Positions 1 to 13,065 of a DNA stretch of 64,000 bases are shown here, piece by piece. The position numbers and the translations under genes were made by a program. This DNA is from Sycobia sp. Sy_11. Its lineage: Eukaryota > Arthropoda > Insecta > Hymenoptera > Epichrysomallidae. Below the pieces are notes generated by a model. It made no database searches. It was given only the letters and a program-made list of their open reading frames with translations, and was not told the origin of the DNA. Numbering within the stretch: position 1 is the first letter of the stretch; the number at the start of each line of letters is the position of its first letter. Where the stretch lies: positions 312,501 through 376,500 of the forward strand of contig JACCIC010000282.1 in the NCBI GenBank assembly GCA_018907035.1, written 5' to 3'.

Positions 1-1225
1 TGAAAAAAAAAATTAATTTTTATACATGAATTATCGTAAATCAATACTCTATAAGAAATTGATTTCTTTCTTCACAGTCATGTAAAAAAATTTACAATTT
101 AAGCTTTTTAAAGGCCGTTACTCTAATATTTAATAATTGTACTCTAAGTTTAATCAACGGTCAAGAGGTTGAACTATAAAACTTAAACAAGAAGTATGAT
201 CTTAATAAAAATCAATTCAACTGAATTTTAATAAAATTACTTCTAAGAAAATAGGCCATATTTTTAAAATAATATACTATAGTAGACTGTAAACTAATGA
301 TTTCTCTTTTAAGAAATCGAAAAAAAAAGAAAACTAATGAGCCAAGAAATTTTTATGAATCATATGTGTGCTGTACATGGCGGGATGAGATAGGATTTGG
401 CCATGATGACAGGAGGAACGTGTCGAAATAATTTAGCTCGCTGGTAAGCGGACGAGGTGGTACGGGACGAAGGTGAGGGGGAATAATACGCGACCAGCAT
501 TCCGAATTATGGAGCGCGGTTAATTTCTACTCGGGGAGCTCGGGGACTTTGCAATTAGTATGAGGGCTGGAGCTCGAGGTGGCTCCCGACCGCACGAGTG
601 GTCGATGATTGCTTTCAAAGTGGTCGAACCACGCGAACTTGTCGAAAATCGAGCGAATTTTCTTTGTTCTTTGTTAAAGAAGCCAAAGTAGCGCAAAGAA
701 AGATTTCTTTTTCGTCTGCCACGCGCTAGTGGATAGGAGAGTGGTGCTGAAAAAAGGCAGCAAGCTGTTCCGTGAACCATTGGATCCCCCGTCGAGGTCG
801 CTGTCTTGGATCAAAGAATTTTTCTCCGCAGAAGTTAGATGAAATTTTTTCCTGTGGCGGCACGACGCGCAAACGGTACAATTTTCTCTATGTCAGCTCC
901 AATCCACGAAATGTATACTACAACATTGAACATATCGAAATTCTATCACTGATAATAACAATTTGAGCTACAAGAAAATCTTTAATATTTATTGTCTTTA
1001 TTCGCCATCGAAACGAAATGGGTACAAGAAAAAGACCTTGAAAAGATGGAATTACGAGCTCGGTCAACCTCGTAGTTAAATTCTAAATGAAAACGACGAG
1101 TGAGCAAGCAAGCCTATCTGCACGACAATTATTCTTCCTCATTTATTAATTCTAACTTATTCCTCTGGGTACTTTATTTATCTCCCACATCCCGGATACG
1201 CCAAAAACTCGAAAAAAAAGATAGC

Positions 1226-1227
<2 letters not shown>

Positions 1228-1291
<64 letters not shown>
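1228..1291. repeat. (TA)n microsatellite
   Basis: Nearly uninterrupted TA dinucleotide run of about 60 bp. Confidence 0.95.
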
Positions 1292-2942
1292 TATTGTAAT
1301 ACAGAAGAAATTTATACTTTTTTTCTTTAATTAATTAAATTTTAATTTGTATTTATTTCGCGCGTATTAACTAATATTTTATACGTCATTTTACTCATCT
1401 TCAAAAAAAAAATCACTGGTAGAGAGCTCCGCCGGCCTGTAACGGAGAATTAAAAGGGATAAAAAAAAATACGGCGGTCGATTCGTTTTTCGGTCTCTCT
1501 TTATTCAGAATAACAAAAAATATATATAACAACGCTAAAAAGACTGATTGGATTGGCTCTTAATCCACGATCCGAACACCGTTGCCGCCGGCCCATCGCA
1601 CTCGCTCTGATAACACAGAACCAAATGTACATTCCAACTCGCGACGCGCATCTACCTCTTTTACCTTCGGAAGGTGATGATGGCTGCGGGTCCGTTGATG
1701 GAAGGCTTTCCTTTCGCCTACGCTCTCTATTTTTCGTCTCTTCTGCCCCTGTTTATCTTATTTTGTTGCCTCTTCAATTTAAACCTTATTCACACTACCT
1801 TCTCTCACTCATTTCTTTCACTGCACTCATCTTTTGCTGCATCTTTCATCCGCTCACTTTCTTTTTTTCTCAATTTCTCACATCTCCTTTACCTCTTCCG
1901 GCGATTGAGGCGAGAGTGATACGCGTCGCGTGTCTTCCGAAATTTAGGAAAAGGAGTGATACACACAGCGGTGGACGACGCTAATCGGGCATCGTCGAGC
2001 GCGACCCATCGCGACGCCAAATACAAATCTCTTCAAATAAAATTATTTTTCTTTTTATCATTCATTGTTTTTCATGGGCATCACTTATTACTAATTATTC
2101 TGACACTTCTTTCTATCAAAATTAGTCTATCATAGGTATTCAAAAAGTTACGTTATAATAGAATTTGACACAAACTGTTTTAAATATTTTGCCACTCTCA
2201 TAGTTACTATCATTTGTTCTTAAAATAAAAATCTATCAATCTTATTAGAATAAAAATATACAAAAAGATCTGTATATATTTCATTTACACTTAACTATCT
2301 CGTTAAAAGAATTAATATAGCGTAGAATTACTGTTGTTAATGTAAAAACAGCAAGTGTAAGTCCATGTATATCATAAGTCAAGCCATAGTAGTGCCACCT
2401 ATATGTTCTGAACTCTGCTCATATACCACGCGTGGCTTTACACTCATCAGTTACATCACGACGCCCGTCCATGCTGGACGCAACCATACCTCTGTATACC
2501 TTCAATACATGTTCTATATTAATAAACTACTTCTATCAAGTAAACTGCGTACTCTTCAATTACTTTTTGCAGTAGAATGTAATTTTTAATATAGCACATC
2601 ATAATTACAAAACAATTGAAATTAGATAAATCTGCAAAACATATTATTTTATAAAGCATGAAATCTATTATGTAATACAGAATTGTTAAATGTTTTTCTT
2701 TTCTTCACAGAATCTTTCAAAAATTAAATTGATTTTTAATCACTTAACAATAAGTAATTATACAAAAGTTTTAAGCAACTACGTATTTTTCATCTTTATA
2801 TCTTTACATAGATCCTATACCTAATTACACATTTTATACGCGACGTGTGCGCCATTCTCCATTCAAAAAGCGCCGCCCTGCCTTGTGTTCGATGTCGTCT
2901 CCCGCCCCCTTACCTCGCCGCTCGTACCAAGTTGGCTCGCCC

Positions 2943-2945
<3 letters not shown>

Positions 2946-3003
<58 letters not shown>
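2946..3003. repeat. (TA)n microsatellite
   Basis: Uninterrupted TA run of about 58 bp following a short GC-rich stretch. Confidence 0.95.
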
Positions 3004-3009
<6 letters not shown>

Positions 3010-3224
3010 TAAATTATGTATATATATTTTGTATGATATTATGATATTATTAGATAATATAAAATATATATTCTGTTTTAATTTAATATAAAGTTGTAGA
3101 ATAAAATAGGATAACATGATTAAGTATAAGCATTTTAATATAATACTTATATAATAAATTAATAATAATACAAAATCCAGAAGTCATCGGCGGGCAATTG
3201 CACAAGCCCTTGAAGGTACGCAGA

Positions 3225-3293
<69 letters not shown>
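3225..3293. repeat. (AG)n microsatellite
   Basis: AG run with one GGAG interruption. It sits about 230 bp from a (TA)n array. Confidence 0.95.
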
Positions 3294-3296
<3 letters not shown>

Positions 3297-3846
3297 CAGC
3301 AGACTGACACTGAGTCAACCGCACCTTCCATCCCATTTCAGGTGCCGCCCTTCCCTTAAAGCGAGGTGAGTGCGCTTTGTTTCTTTTGTTTTTGATAAAA
3401 TAGGCGAAGGCAACCGCGTAGTATCGGGACGAGGTTTGCAGCGTGACACGGCCACAGCGGCGGCATTTACATCTCACGTACAGTGACGATATTGTTGTAG
3501 ATTGAAGGGCCTACTTTTTGTGTAGTTAATATTTGTGTATTTCGCTGCATATTTTTTTTTTGTACCGTTAGTGCGGCTTCAAGAAATTGTAATATTAAAT
3601 ATATTAGAGAGGGCAATCCCTGTATGTAGAGAACGTCGTGTATGTATTTTTTGCCGGCGATGGTATTCTTTCACCGCAATTTCATTTGTTGTGTTATTTT
3701 TTCCCCACAGGCGGCACTTTTCCTGAGGACGAAGCAGATGTCGTCCATATAAAATTTCTTTGTATTTTCGTGGATAAAAGGATTAAATTTTAATTTAATT
3801 CTAAAGTTCTTTTTTTTGTCTATTTATTATTATTTACAGAATCGCA

Positions 3847-3849
<3 letters not shown>

Positions 3850-3892
<43 letters not shown>

Positions 3893-3932
3893 ATATATAT
3901 AATAAAATATATATATAACATATATATAATAA

Positions 3933-3981
<49 letters not shown>
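3850..3981. repeat. Compound (TA)n array
   Basis: Two long TA runs (about 3850-3889 and 3938-3981) separated by imperfect TA-rich sequence with AATAAAA interruptions. Confidence 0.9.
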
Positions 3982-3987
<6 letters not shown>

Positions 3988-6900
3988 GACATTTTTGTGG
4001 GACAGAACTTGCATCCAAAATGTAATGGATCTATTACAAGCAAAATATAATAGATCTATTATAGTAGTTACTCTTTCATTTTTATTACTTTATTTGAAGC
4101 AATGTCAATGAGCAATACGTATTTATTTTTTTGCCTTCTCATTCGAACAATTTCCTAGTTATGTAATGGCCACATTATTTTTTATTTTCAAGGTTCTTCT
4201 AAACTAAGATTTAAATGTATATTCTTTCTTTTTCGTATTTTATTATTGTTTACGCAGCAAATTTGTGAAAATCGTTTTTGGATTTATGACTTCTGAGTGT
4301 CAATTTTTGCTTTTACTTTGAGACTGTCTAAGCTTATGTATTTTGCCCAATCATTCCTAAAATTTATGGATGATATAATTTCAAATACTATCATATTATA
4401 AATAACATTTCATGTAGTTACAACTATTAAAAAATTATAGCAGAGTAGCGTATAAATGAAACTCATGAATTATTTACAACAGTAAAGATTTATTCATTGT
4501 ATATTTATAAACAATATTATTTTTATGATCTTTAAAAAATGAATGATTAATTGAATTACAATTGTATACTCTTATTATATATTATAAATTATTATATATG
4601 ACGCCGTCTTACAAATAATAGTACAGAATAAACATAAATGTATTCAGAAAAGAAAAAATTCCACTTACACTGACTGATATACAGCAAACTAATAGGTATT
4701 TTTATCTGCCTTACAGTGTTTTTTATAAATTAATAAAATAATAATATCACTCTGACTGCTCTTATTTATCCATCAAAATTTATAATATAAAATCTGAAAT
4801 ATAAAAATCAAAGTTGATTTTGTTAGTGAAAGCCAATGTGACTGTCCACTTTCACAAGAAGTATGAAGTAGTCTTTTTATTTAATCTGAATATGAATTAC
4901 TATATACGTAACGAATGCTATAAATTCTTCGAATATTATTCAATAAGTCTAAATTAATAAGTAATGGATTTCTTTTTGTTATCTATAAATCTTAAGGGTG
5001 ATATTACAGAAATAAATATCAAAATATATATAATATATATTTTGAAAGATTTTGGGAAACCAGTTCCGTAGACAAATATGCAAGATAAAAAAGATATTTA
5101 TAATTAATTAGTTCTAGTTTTTTATGCACTGCAAATATAATATATTGTATTAATATAGTATAATAAAATTACAACAACTGTAGCATCATTGTGATAATAC
5201 GTAGTTGAAATTTTAGAAAGAAAAGATTCTTTAAGACAATAAGATCTTTTTATTAAACAATAAATTATAAATAGAAAAATGCATTTAAATCTGAATAATT
5301 TTAAATTTTACTCATGTTTTATGTATTTTAGAATGTCGAAATAAAATAAAGAGTAAGATTTAGAAATGGATTTTTTCTAATAAGTAATGCGTTTTATAAA
5401 ACTCATTTCATCTGCATGAATGGTTACGAAATACATTGTATTAATTACGGAATCCTCATAAAATCATGACTGGAAGCAGTAAATTTTAAAGAATCGATAT
5501 TGAAATATTACAAGCTTTTAGTTGAATTAAATATTTTAATTTATATTGCTCGTAATATTGGAATATTCGATGCAGGCTGAAATGAAAAAAATTAATTTTC
5601 AATAAAGATATAACAAATGTCATTAAAGGATAAAAATTACTCCAAAGGGAATGCAACATATATTTATAATATAGTTATTTATTTACAATATTTTATCTCT
5701 CATTATGAGAATACGAAGCCTGCATTTTCGCTGCTAGAAGTAAAAGCTCGGCATCGCCGTAAAATAAGTCCAGCTCGAGCAAAATAAGCATCATTCGCTA
5801 TGAATTTATACACAGCCATCGTAAACGAGAACGGGCAAGTGGACGAGTCATTATTACGCCTTCCAGCTCGCGCTGTGTCATAAGACAACAGAGAAGGTGC
5901 GCGAGGCTACAATGGAATTTAAAAAGTCGAACCGAACCGACACTTTCGACATAAGTGGATGTAAGTCATACGAAAATGCGAGCGAGCCATGAACAAAGGC
6001 TTAATGTCGATTTGTTTCACCGCGGTGCGAGACGGAAATCCAGGTCGCGCGTAAATTCGCTACCCTACGCCGCGAAGCGGCAAGGGGCGAGCAGCGTGGT
6101 ATGGAGAAATCGGAAGAAAACTGGAATGGGCGTCGATTAACGAGGTCGCGAACGATGCCTCGGTGTGGCGGAGCAACAGAAGGCCGGATTTATTTAAAAC
6201 GAGGCGTGAGGGTCTCATCTCGACTACAATATTGTTTGCTCCGAGCGCGCTGAAAATAAAGTTTTATTACGAGAAATTAATTATAAATTGCACTTGTGTG
6301 GACTGTTGTGAACTAAATTAATCAATATTTTTATTTTTAGCCAGAGCAGTTCGAAATGTCGCACATCAAAGATTAATTTTAAATTTAGATGGTGTTACTA
6401 ACATAGTATATTGATTATTTTATTTTTATTTTTATTATTTAATTTAATTTAATTGTTTTCATAATAGTAATTTTCATTTCAAATTCTACGGAGCTGATTA
6501 TAAACAAGGTCAGTCGAGCATCCCATGTATTTTATTGTATACCGATTGTGAGATTGACACAAATATTTATCAATTTATTATGAGAATTAATTTATTATCC
6601 TGTACGGTGACTATTGTTTCTCAATTTATGAGTGCTTTTTGGTCTTTGATGAACGTCAATTATTTGATTATCGAAGTTATTACATTACACGAGAATTTAG
6701 ATATAATATTAAAAGAGGTATTGGACGAATGATAAAATCTAATGTAATTATAGGTTATGCATTAATATCATATATTAAAATATTGCTTTACGGGGATTTT
6801 ATCTACTTTTGTTGTGGTATGCCACACAGAACAAAAATTAGTTTTAGTTTAAAAATTAAAATATCCTTTTCTATTGAAATATCATAATGCATTTATAAAT

Positions 6901-9794
6901 TGTTGAGAATTTCACTATCTAAAATTAATACCTTTTTTACATGGTTTTCTAAGTTTAGTGAGGGCGTTTCTCCCGAATTGACTATGTTTAAATGTTCATA
7001 AAACTTTGAAAATATGTTAATTATTTTATAGTTTACATATTAACACCAATTTTATCATTGATACGGGAATTCAAATGTAAATAAGAAAGAGTTGGAATTT
7101 ACATCTTGAACATTGAATCTCTATTTCGCGACCGCTCATTATAGATATTTTATTTAATTATAAAAAAGCCGACGTCTTTGAAAAAAGAGGTGTGTAATAC
7201 TTTATTCTAGGGTGCATATGGTCAAAATGTCTAAATATTCATATCGCGTATTCGTTTTTGAGTAATAGTAGTAACTATTTTATTTAAATATAAGATCTAA
7301 GCGCAACGAGGAAATACTATGGAGAGAGATCATGAAAGAAATACTTGATATAGGCATAGTCTTCAACGATGCCATATGTTTGAATTATTTTTGAGTTCGG
7401 AACAACAGCAGTGTAGAAATATATTTAGTCTCTGTCTTTGTTCACTATATACGACATTATTGTACTATACATTGAACTTGTTCATTTATTCCTGTTGCCT
7501 TTGCTACTTATTATGTTTTCTTTGATAACTACTTCTTCAATGTATTTAATTAAATAATATATTTTAAGCTTTGAAATCCATTTCAATTAGTTCAATATTA
7601 TAGAGATCAGAAAGCTAGGGTAACAATTCATTATTGTTTAAAAATTAAAATACTCTTAGACAATAAAATATTATAATACATTTAGAAACTGCAATTAAGA
7701 TAGAAATTGTGAACCTTAAATATATATTCATAGAAGATATATATTTATTGAAGAAATTCGATCATTTTAGATCATAGTTTAGGTGCTCACTATCTAAAAT
7801 TATCATTCATTTATTGACACGGTCTTGAAGTTCATTAATGCATAATATCTTTATTATATATGTGAAGTATCGAGATTTCAAATTGCGAAAAGAATACTAG
7901 GGTCAAAATGAAAAATAGGAAATGTTTTTCAAATTAGAATTTTACAGTATAATTAAAGGAAAACAGAAGAAAATTGATGCATTCATAATCGGTATTCTAA
8001 AACATATTTGTTAAAAATCATTTAATACAAAAATATATTGGTTCAAAAAGAAACTTGTGTATTGTTGGCTTACAGCACATTGATTATATCTACTTATATA
8101 CTCACCTCTTGTATTGTAGCTATTTCGGTTAGAAATTGTTTCATCATTTTTACAGCTATTTCAGTTCAATTAAATTAGTTGTATTAAAATAAGATGCGTG
8201 GGACTATATTAAATTTTCTTAAACTGATAGAATTTCAATAATATAATAATTTAAAGAAAAATCAATATTTAGTAGAAGTTGATGGATCTAAGTGAATAGT
8301 TGAAACCTTTTTGGTAATCTAAATGTATGATGATTTCAAATTGAAAATTCATTGATTTTTAGTAATTTATGATTGCATTTGTTTATGATGATTATTAGGC
8401 AATGATCTTTAGGTAACTAGTTATTTAATTACTAATGACTAAAACTGAAACTTTTAAGTAATTAATTCATCCTTTATTGATTTACGAACCAGACTCAGTG
8501 ACTTACTTCTCAGTGACTTTCTCAGTGACCAGACTTAGTGAAATGTTCCCGATACAGCTTTGTCTTTACTCCCAGAACCTTTTTATCGGGTATCGATCGA
8601 TCAGGTGCATTTCTATCGTCGTGGCATGTCGCGCACACATGTCGAGTATCGATTTTAGTGCAGCGAACTGACGCTAACTTACGAAAGCATTACTTATCCT
8701 CTTATTCTCATTAGCACGACTTATCTACATTTGATATTATTAATTCGACTAATTGTTAATGGAATAGGCTTACTATACCTTCCACCAATGGTGATTACAT
8801 TTTCCGCTACTAGCCACTTCCTCCTCTCTAGTTCTATACTTTGACGGAGCGGGACCGAAGAAACTGCAACTGTATGGCGTGCCGGCGCCCATGCGATAGC
8901 GAGGCAAGAAAATAGATTGATTCACGCTTGGTCGAATCAAGCTCAAGAACGCAGTGACACGACGCCGCTGCCGCTTTCCTTTTCGGGTTCTCACGTCTCT
9001 CGTTCGCCACCACGGTTTCTTCGTCCCCACTAGCTCGCTTCCATTTCGAGACACCTTATCTTCGTCTTACCTTTTCATCCATCCGCTTCGCTACTTCGCC
9101 TCGCTCTTTTCATCTAGTTTCGTATTGCCACTAGGTAAAAGCCGGGATGGTGGCGGTGGGGAGGAGGGCTCTAAACTTATCGAATCGAGTCTCGTTTTGC
9201 ATTCGACGAAGGTAAATGTTCGGCGATACGAGTCGCGCGCACGAGTGGATCGAGTCAGACGGGTCAGAGGGTTGGGGTTAAAAGATTCGATGGACAGTTC
9301 CCCTTTACCTCCTCGATCTCCTTCTATTGGCGATCCGCGTGTGTATACGAATGAGCGTTTGTTCGTATGCGGGGTTTGATAGAACTTTTCGGTTTATTTT
9401 TATGCAAACGAGCAATCCGCCGAACGTCCTCAGAACAGCGGAAACGAAGGTTTTGCCTAAAGTGGATTAGCTTTAGGATATATATTTTTTTATACCGTTG
9501 GAAAAATAATAATGCTCTTTCCTTAGCTCTCAGATTTCGTAACCTTTTTTTACTCTGATGAGTTGAAATTTCTCCCTACGATGCAAAGGTTAATATAGTC
9601 TAATCTAAAAATTCACTGGTATTTCGAAATATAAGAGTGACTTAAATTTTAGATATTAGAATACTATAGATTTATAACAATGAATAATATATTTTGATTT
9701 CTTCTTCTTTCACGTATTTTTTCCTATTTTAGGCTGACGCCAATTTTCATTCTTCTTTTTCAATTTTCCCAATCTTCAATTTAAAGTAGAGACC

Positions 9795-9945
9795 TACGAT
9801 GCTTCGATCGCTAGAGCGAAGGACTAGTAACTTGGTGATCCGAGTTCTAATCCCGGTCTCGGCCGATTGACACAAGTGCCTTTACATGTCCTTTGTTTAC
9901 AAACACGGAAACATAAATAAAGCGACATTAAATAACATAAAAAAA
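9795..9945 (+). mobile_element. tRNA-derived SINE, copy 1
   Basis: The head looks like a tRNA: an A-box-like segment (TCGCTAGAGCGAAGG) is followed by GGACTAGTAACTTGGTGATC and a good B box (GAGTTCTAATCCC). This is the layout of an internal RNA polymerase III promoter. A short body (CTTTACATGTCCTTTGTTTAC) and an A-rich tail containing GCGACATTAAATAA follow. A diverged copy with the same head and body lies at 18858-19025. The copy appears deleted in the body relative to copy 2. Ends are approximate because no target-site duplication could be fixed. Confidence 0.7.
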
Positions 9946-10712
9946 ATTTTAAGTAAGATACAGAACGCTGCTTTTTTAAGAACAATAGTTTTTTCATTTT
10001 CAAATTTTGCCAGCAGTTTTGAAAAATATATAATATTTAATGAAAAAAAATTAATGGAAATATATTAGATAATAAAAAAATTAATTTTTTCTCGTATTCA
10101 CTCTAAAAATATGTCATTAACCTTGATTGTTATGCAGTAAAAATAAGTCGTTATTTTACAGTATGGAATAATATTCTGCCATGGAAATACGCTAACGCTT
10201 GAGGCAGGCACACTTTGACTTACTTCAAGTGAAATAAAGAATCAACACGGCAGGAATAAATACCTGACACTCCATTGATATGAAACTAATGTGTTGAAAT
10301 TAAGTAAGAATAATATACTTTAATCTAACTTAAGAAACTATACTAGGTTAATTTTATACTGTACTGTTAGTAATAGAAATCTTGACGTTTTATTTCATTC
10401 ATCTAATTCTAAGTACGAATCAGATTACAATGAAGGAAAAAAAATTTATGATTGGCAACTTTGAAACCGACAGTAAACTAATAATTAAAAATTTGTTAGT
10501 TAATGAGTCATGTGAAGTATAATATATGAAAATTTTTACGAAACAATGGTAAAATCGTATTAAGAGAACAAGATATCTTTATTTTCTGAAAATATTTAAA
10601 TAGTTTTTTTTAATGAACTAGCATAAACATCCAGATCGAACATTTTATGGGCGAAGTGGTCGATATTACACATAAATTTAAACATTAAAAAAGAGATCGA
10701 TATTAACACATA

Positions 10713-10742
10713 CGAGGGTGGATTCATAAGTTTCCGGCCTGA
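10713..10742 (+). repeat. Mariner copy 1 terminal inverted repeat (transposase 3' side)
   Basis: Begins CGAGGGTGGATTCATAAG just inside a TA and is inverted at 11907-11936. Confidence 0.88.
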
Positions 10743-10775
10743 CCAAGAAAAACGAAGTCTTTAAGAATTTTTTTT

Positions 10776-11830
10776 TTATTTCTCAACATACTCTTCTCCA
10801 AGGCTGATAAATTTCTCATAGCGGTGTTCTAGTCTTGTAATGTCATCTCTATAGACTCTATGATTCGTCAAGCTCCTCAAAATACCCATTTACAGCTTCG
10901 ATTACTTCTTCATGGTCCACAAATCTCTTACCGCCAAGCCATTTTTTTAGGTTAGGAAACAGATAATAGTCACTTGGGACTAGGTCCGGAGAGTAGGGAG
11001 GGTGCGGCATCAATTCAAACTTCAGATCGTTGATTTTAGCCATCGCAACGATTGACGTGTGCGCTGGTGCGTTATTGTGATGAAACAAGATTTTTTTCTT
11101 CGCCAGATGAGGTCGTTTAATTTTCACTTCGTGGCTCAAACGTTACAATAAGTCTGCGTAGTATTGACCAGTGATAGTTTTACCCTTTTCAAGATAATCA
11201 ATGTATATAATACGTCTTGCACCCCAAAAAACAATAGCCATAACCTTGTTCGCCGAAAAAATTGTTTTTGCCTTCTTTGGAGTTGGTTCCCCTGGTCCAA
11301 TCCACTGTTTAGACAGTTGTTTGGTTTCAGAAGTGTAGTGTTGGACCCAAGTTTCGTCAATGGTTACGAATCGATGCAAAAATTCGCTTGGATTACGCTT
11401 ATACAATCCCAAATTGATGGTAGAAATGTTCTTTCGAATCAATTTTTAGTCGACTGTTAGCAAACGCGGCACCCATCTTGCACAGAGCATTTCCATATAT
11501 AAATGTTGGTGCAAAATATTTTGTACACATTCATATGATATCTTACAGGTCTCAGCTATTTCACGCACTTTTAATCTGCGGTCTTTCAGCACTATTTGAT
11601 GGATTTTTTCGATCATATCTGTAGTTCTGACCTCAATGGGGCGTCCTGAGCGAGGCTCATCAGACGTGCTGACACGACCCTTTTTAAACTCGGAAATCCA
11701 CTGCTGAATGGTTGAATATGATGGGGGAGGATGTCCCCAGATTTGAGTCCATCTCTTCTTGAATTTCCTTCGGCGTTAACCCCTTCAAATAAAAGTATTT
11801 GATGACAGCACGATTTTCGAGCTTTTCCAT
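10776..11830 (-). pseudogene. Mariner transposase pseudogene
   Basis: DDE transposase of the mariner family, which cuts and pastes the element at TA sites. From the ATG at 11830 the reading begins MEKLENRAVIKYF, a mariner N-terminus, then passes through an HTH region (VREIAETCKISYECVQNILH), the WVPRLLTVD motif, first catalytic Asp in VTIDETW, and the D34D catalytic pair. Defects seen: a frameshift in the N-terminal region, a nonsense codon after WVPRLLTVD, a nonsense codon at 11143-11145 (CAA to TAA compared with copy 2), replacement of the second catalytic Asp by Asn (HHNNAPAH), and a 4-nt insertion near the C-terminus just after FEELDES. The spacing of 34 residues to the last Asp (PSDYYLF) is kept. 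The gene is certainly inactive. Confidence 0.92.
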
Positions 11831-11906
11831 TTTTACGAAAAACACAGAGGCGTCTTGTTCAGCGTGCTTTCAAACCTAAACTAACATGGCGATCGGACTG
11901 AAATGG

Positions 11907-11936
11907 TCAGGCCGAAAACTTATCAATCCACCCTCG
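11907..11936 (-). repeat. Mariner copy 1 terminal inverted repeat (transposase 5' side)
   Basis: The complement begins CGAGGGTGGATTGATAAG, matching 10713-10742 with a few mismatches. A TA follows immediately. Confidence 0.88.
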
Positions 11937-12034
11937 TATATGAAAAAATAATAATTTTAATGCATGCCAAAGGATATAAGCCAATAAGGCAAATCCTTTC
12001 ACTTTTATTCAAATAAAAACTTTTTTCTAGAATG

Positions 12035-12039
<5 letters not shown>

Positions 12040-12072
<33 letters not shown>

Positions 12073-12129
12073 CACACACATATATAAAAAGAATCACACA
12101 TAAACATATATAAAAAGAATCACACACAT

Positions 12130-12185
<56 letters not shown>

Positions 12186-12343
12186 ATGTGTGTGATTCTT
12201 TTTCAAAGGATAAACGACAACTGAATCTTTGTTGACAATGCATCAAAAACAAATTCTCACTTTTCTCTATCGTCTCGTGAAGGAATTAGAGCGAAATCTT
12301 TCATTACCTGTCAGTAAACTCGACCACGCTCTTAATTGAATGA

Positions 12344-12394
<51 letters not shown>
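12040..12394. repeat. Cluster of (TA)n and CACACATA arrays
   Basis: Three TA runs (about 12040-12068, 12137-12183 and 12346-12394), with ACACATATA motifs and repeated AAAGAATCACACA segments around the first two. AAAGAATCACACACATA and its reverse complement face each other across the second TA run, so the segment could form a large cruciform. Confidence 0.85.
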
Positions 12395-12398
<4 letters not shown>

Positions 12399-12540
12399 AT
12401 AATTATACATATCTAATATTTAATAATTGTTGATTTCTTACTTATTCAAATTAATGCAATTGGTATAGAACACTTTAAAAATGAGTGCATCATGACTATA
12501 AAATATAGTTAAATAATATATCCTTTTACCTTTCCCATTA

Positions 12541-13055
12541 GTCCTCTATGGTGCGGCATAATTGATGAATATGCTGCTTTAAAACCAGTACACATAGACA
12601 CGAAGAGATTTCTTATAGTATATTAGAAATGGAAATATTATCGATAGGTAATTGGGAAAAAGAAGTTCAGTGAAACGCCAAATATTATTGCTGAGTATCT
12701 CAATTTACCGAAGAGATTCCGCAAGACTATACTGAAAATTGTATTAGACAATCAGGTACAACTTTGCTTTCCAATTCAGGTGTAAATTTAGCGGCAAATT
12801 GTGTTGGATGGAAATCTGATGGTATTGCTCAGAGTTACATGGAAAATTCACTGAAGATAAAACGAAAACATTTTTAAAATATTTCTGGTTTGGTAGTACC
12901 ATTGATTACTGCAGCAAATTCTAGGATTGAAACTTTAAATATATTTACAGTGGAAATGTCGACTATCTCTTTTACGCTGTCCATCTTGAATACAACATGA
13001 ACATCAAAAGATATATCAGCGATAGAAGAAGAATGACGTCATTTGAAAGATACAC
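12541..13055 (+). pseudogene. Crypton-type tyrosine recombinase relic, upstream part
   Basis: Plus-strand translation in pieces resembles the C-terminal catalytic region of arthropod Crypton tyrosine recombinases (DNA transposons using a YR recombinase). Seen in order: IIDEYAALKPVHIDTKRF, then IGKKKFSETPNIIAEYLNL, a degraded H-x-x-R region (NCIRQSGTTLL), then GVNLAANCVGWKSDGIAQ and SYMENSLKIKRK with the expected tyrosine-containing motif. Stops and frameshifts interrupt it. The frame continues as DTPKDI up to the LINE insertion point and resumes at 18452. Family assignment rests on motif memory and would need a profile search. The domain type is likely and the exact Crypton clade unknown. Confidence 0.62.
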
Positions 13056-13065
13056 CTAAAGATAT
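13056..13065. repeat. Target-site duplication, left copy (CTAAAGATAT)
   Basis: Ten-base direct repeat identical to 18442-18451 and immediately bordering the A-rich 3' tail of the LINE. Confidence 0.88.

Larger units (their letters stand above)
1..9794. other. AT-rich intron, no gene recognised
   Basis: No exon, transposon protein or structural RNA is recognisable here on either strand. The sequence is AT-rich with long (TA)n and (AG)n arrays listed separately, and contains GC/CpG-richer islands at roughly 370-620, 1550-2030, 5700-6240 and 8770-9400. The open frames in these islands have no recognisable domain. The stretch lies downstream of the last exon seen of the minus-strand Sidestep-like gene, so it is probably part of that gene's next intron, but the following exon was not found. 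Confidence 0.5.
10713..11936 (-). mobile_element. Mariner transposon, complete but mutated (copy 1)
   Basis: A 1224-bp element bounded by TA dinucleotides (10711-10712 and 11937-11938) and by terminal inverted repeats of about 30 bp starting CGAGGGTGGATT and differing at a few positions. It encodes a mariner transposase on the minus strand. Length, TA target and TIR length are all as expected for the mariner family. A second copy of the same family at 33207-34072 lacks both TIRs. The two copies are very similar over the shared part. Confidence 0.93.

Noticed and set aside
1553..1984. 143-codon open frame
   Set aside because: No recognisable domain, and it overlaps a second plus-strand frame in a pyrimidine-rich stretch. 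No splice context.
3830..4043. Open frames of Tyr-Ile repeats
   Set aside because: They are translations of the (TA)n array in alternative frames. The same applies to frames at 1100-1330, 2847-3044 and 59050-59890.
8954..9379. 141-codon open frame in a GC-rich island
   Set aside because: No domain, basic low-information composition, and overlapping frames on both strands. It is better explained by GC-richness.
9800..9870. Functional tRNA gene
   Set aside because: The tRNA-like segment does not form a convincing acceptor stem and is followed by a SINE body and A-rich tail. A related copy lacks the B box.
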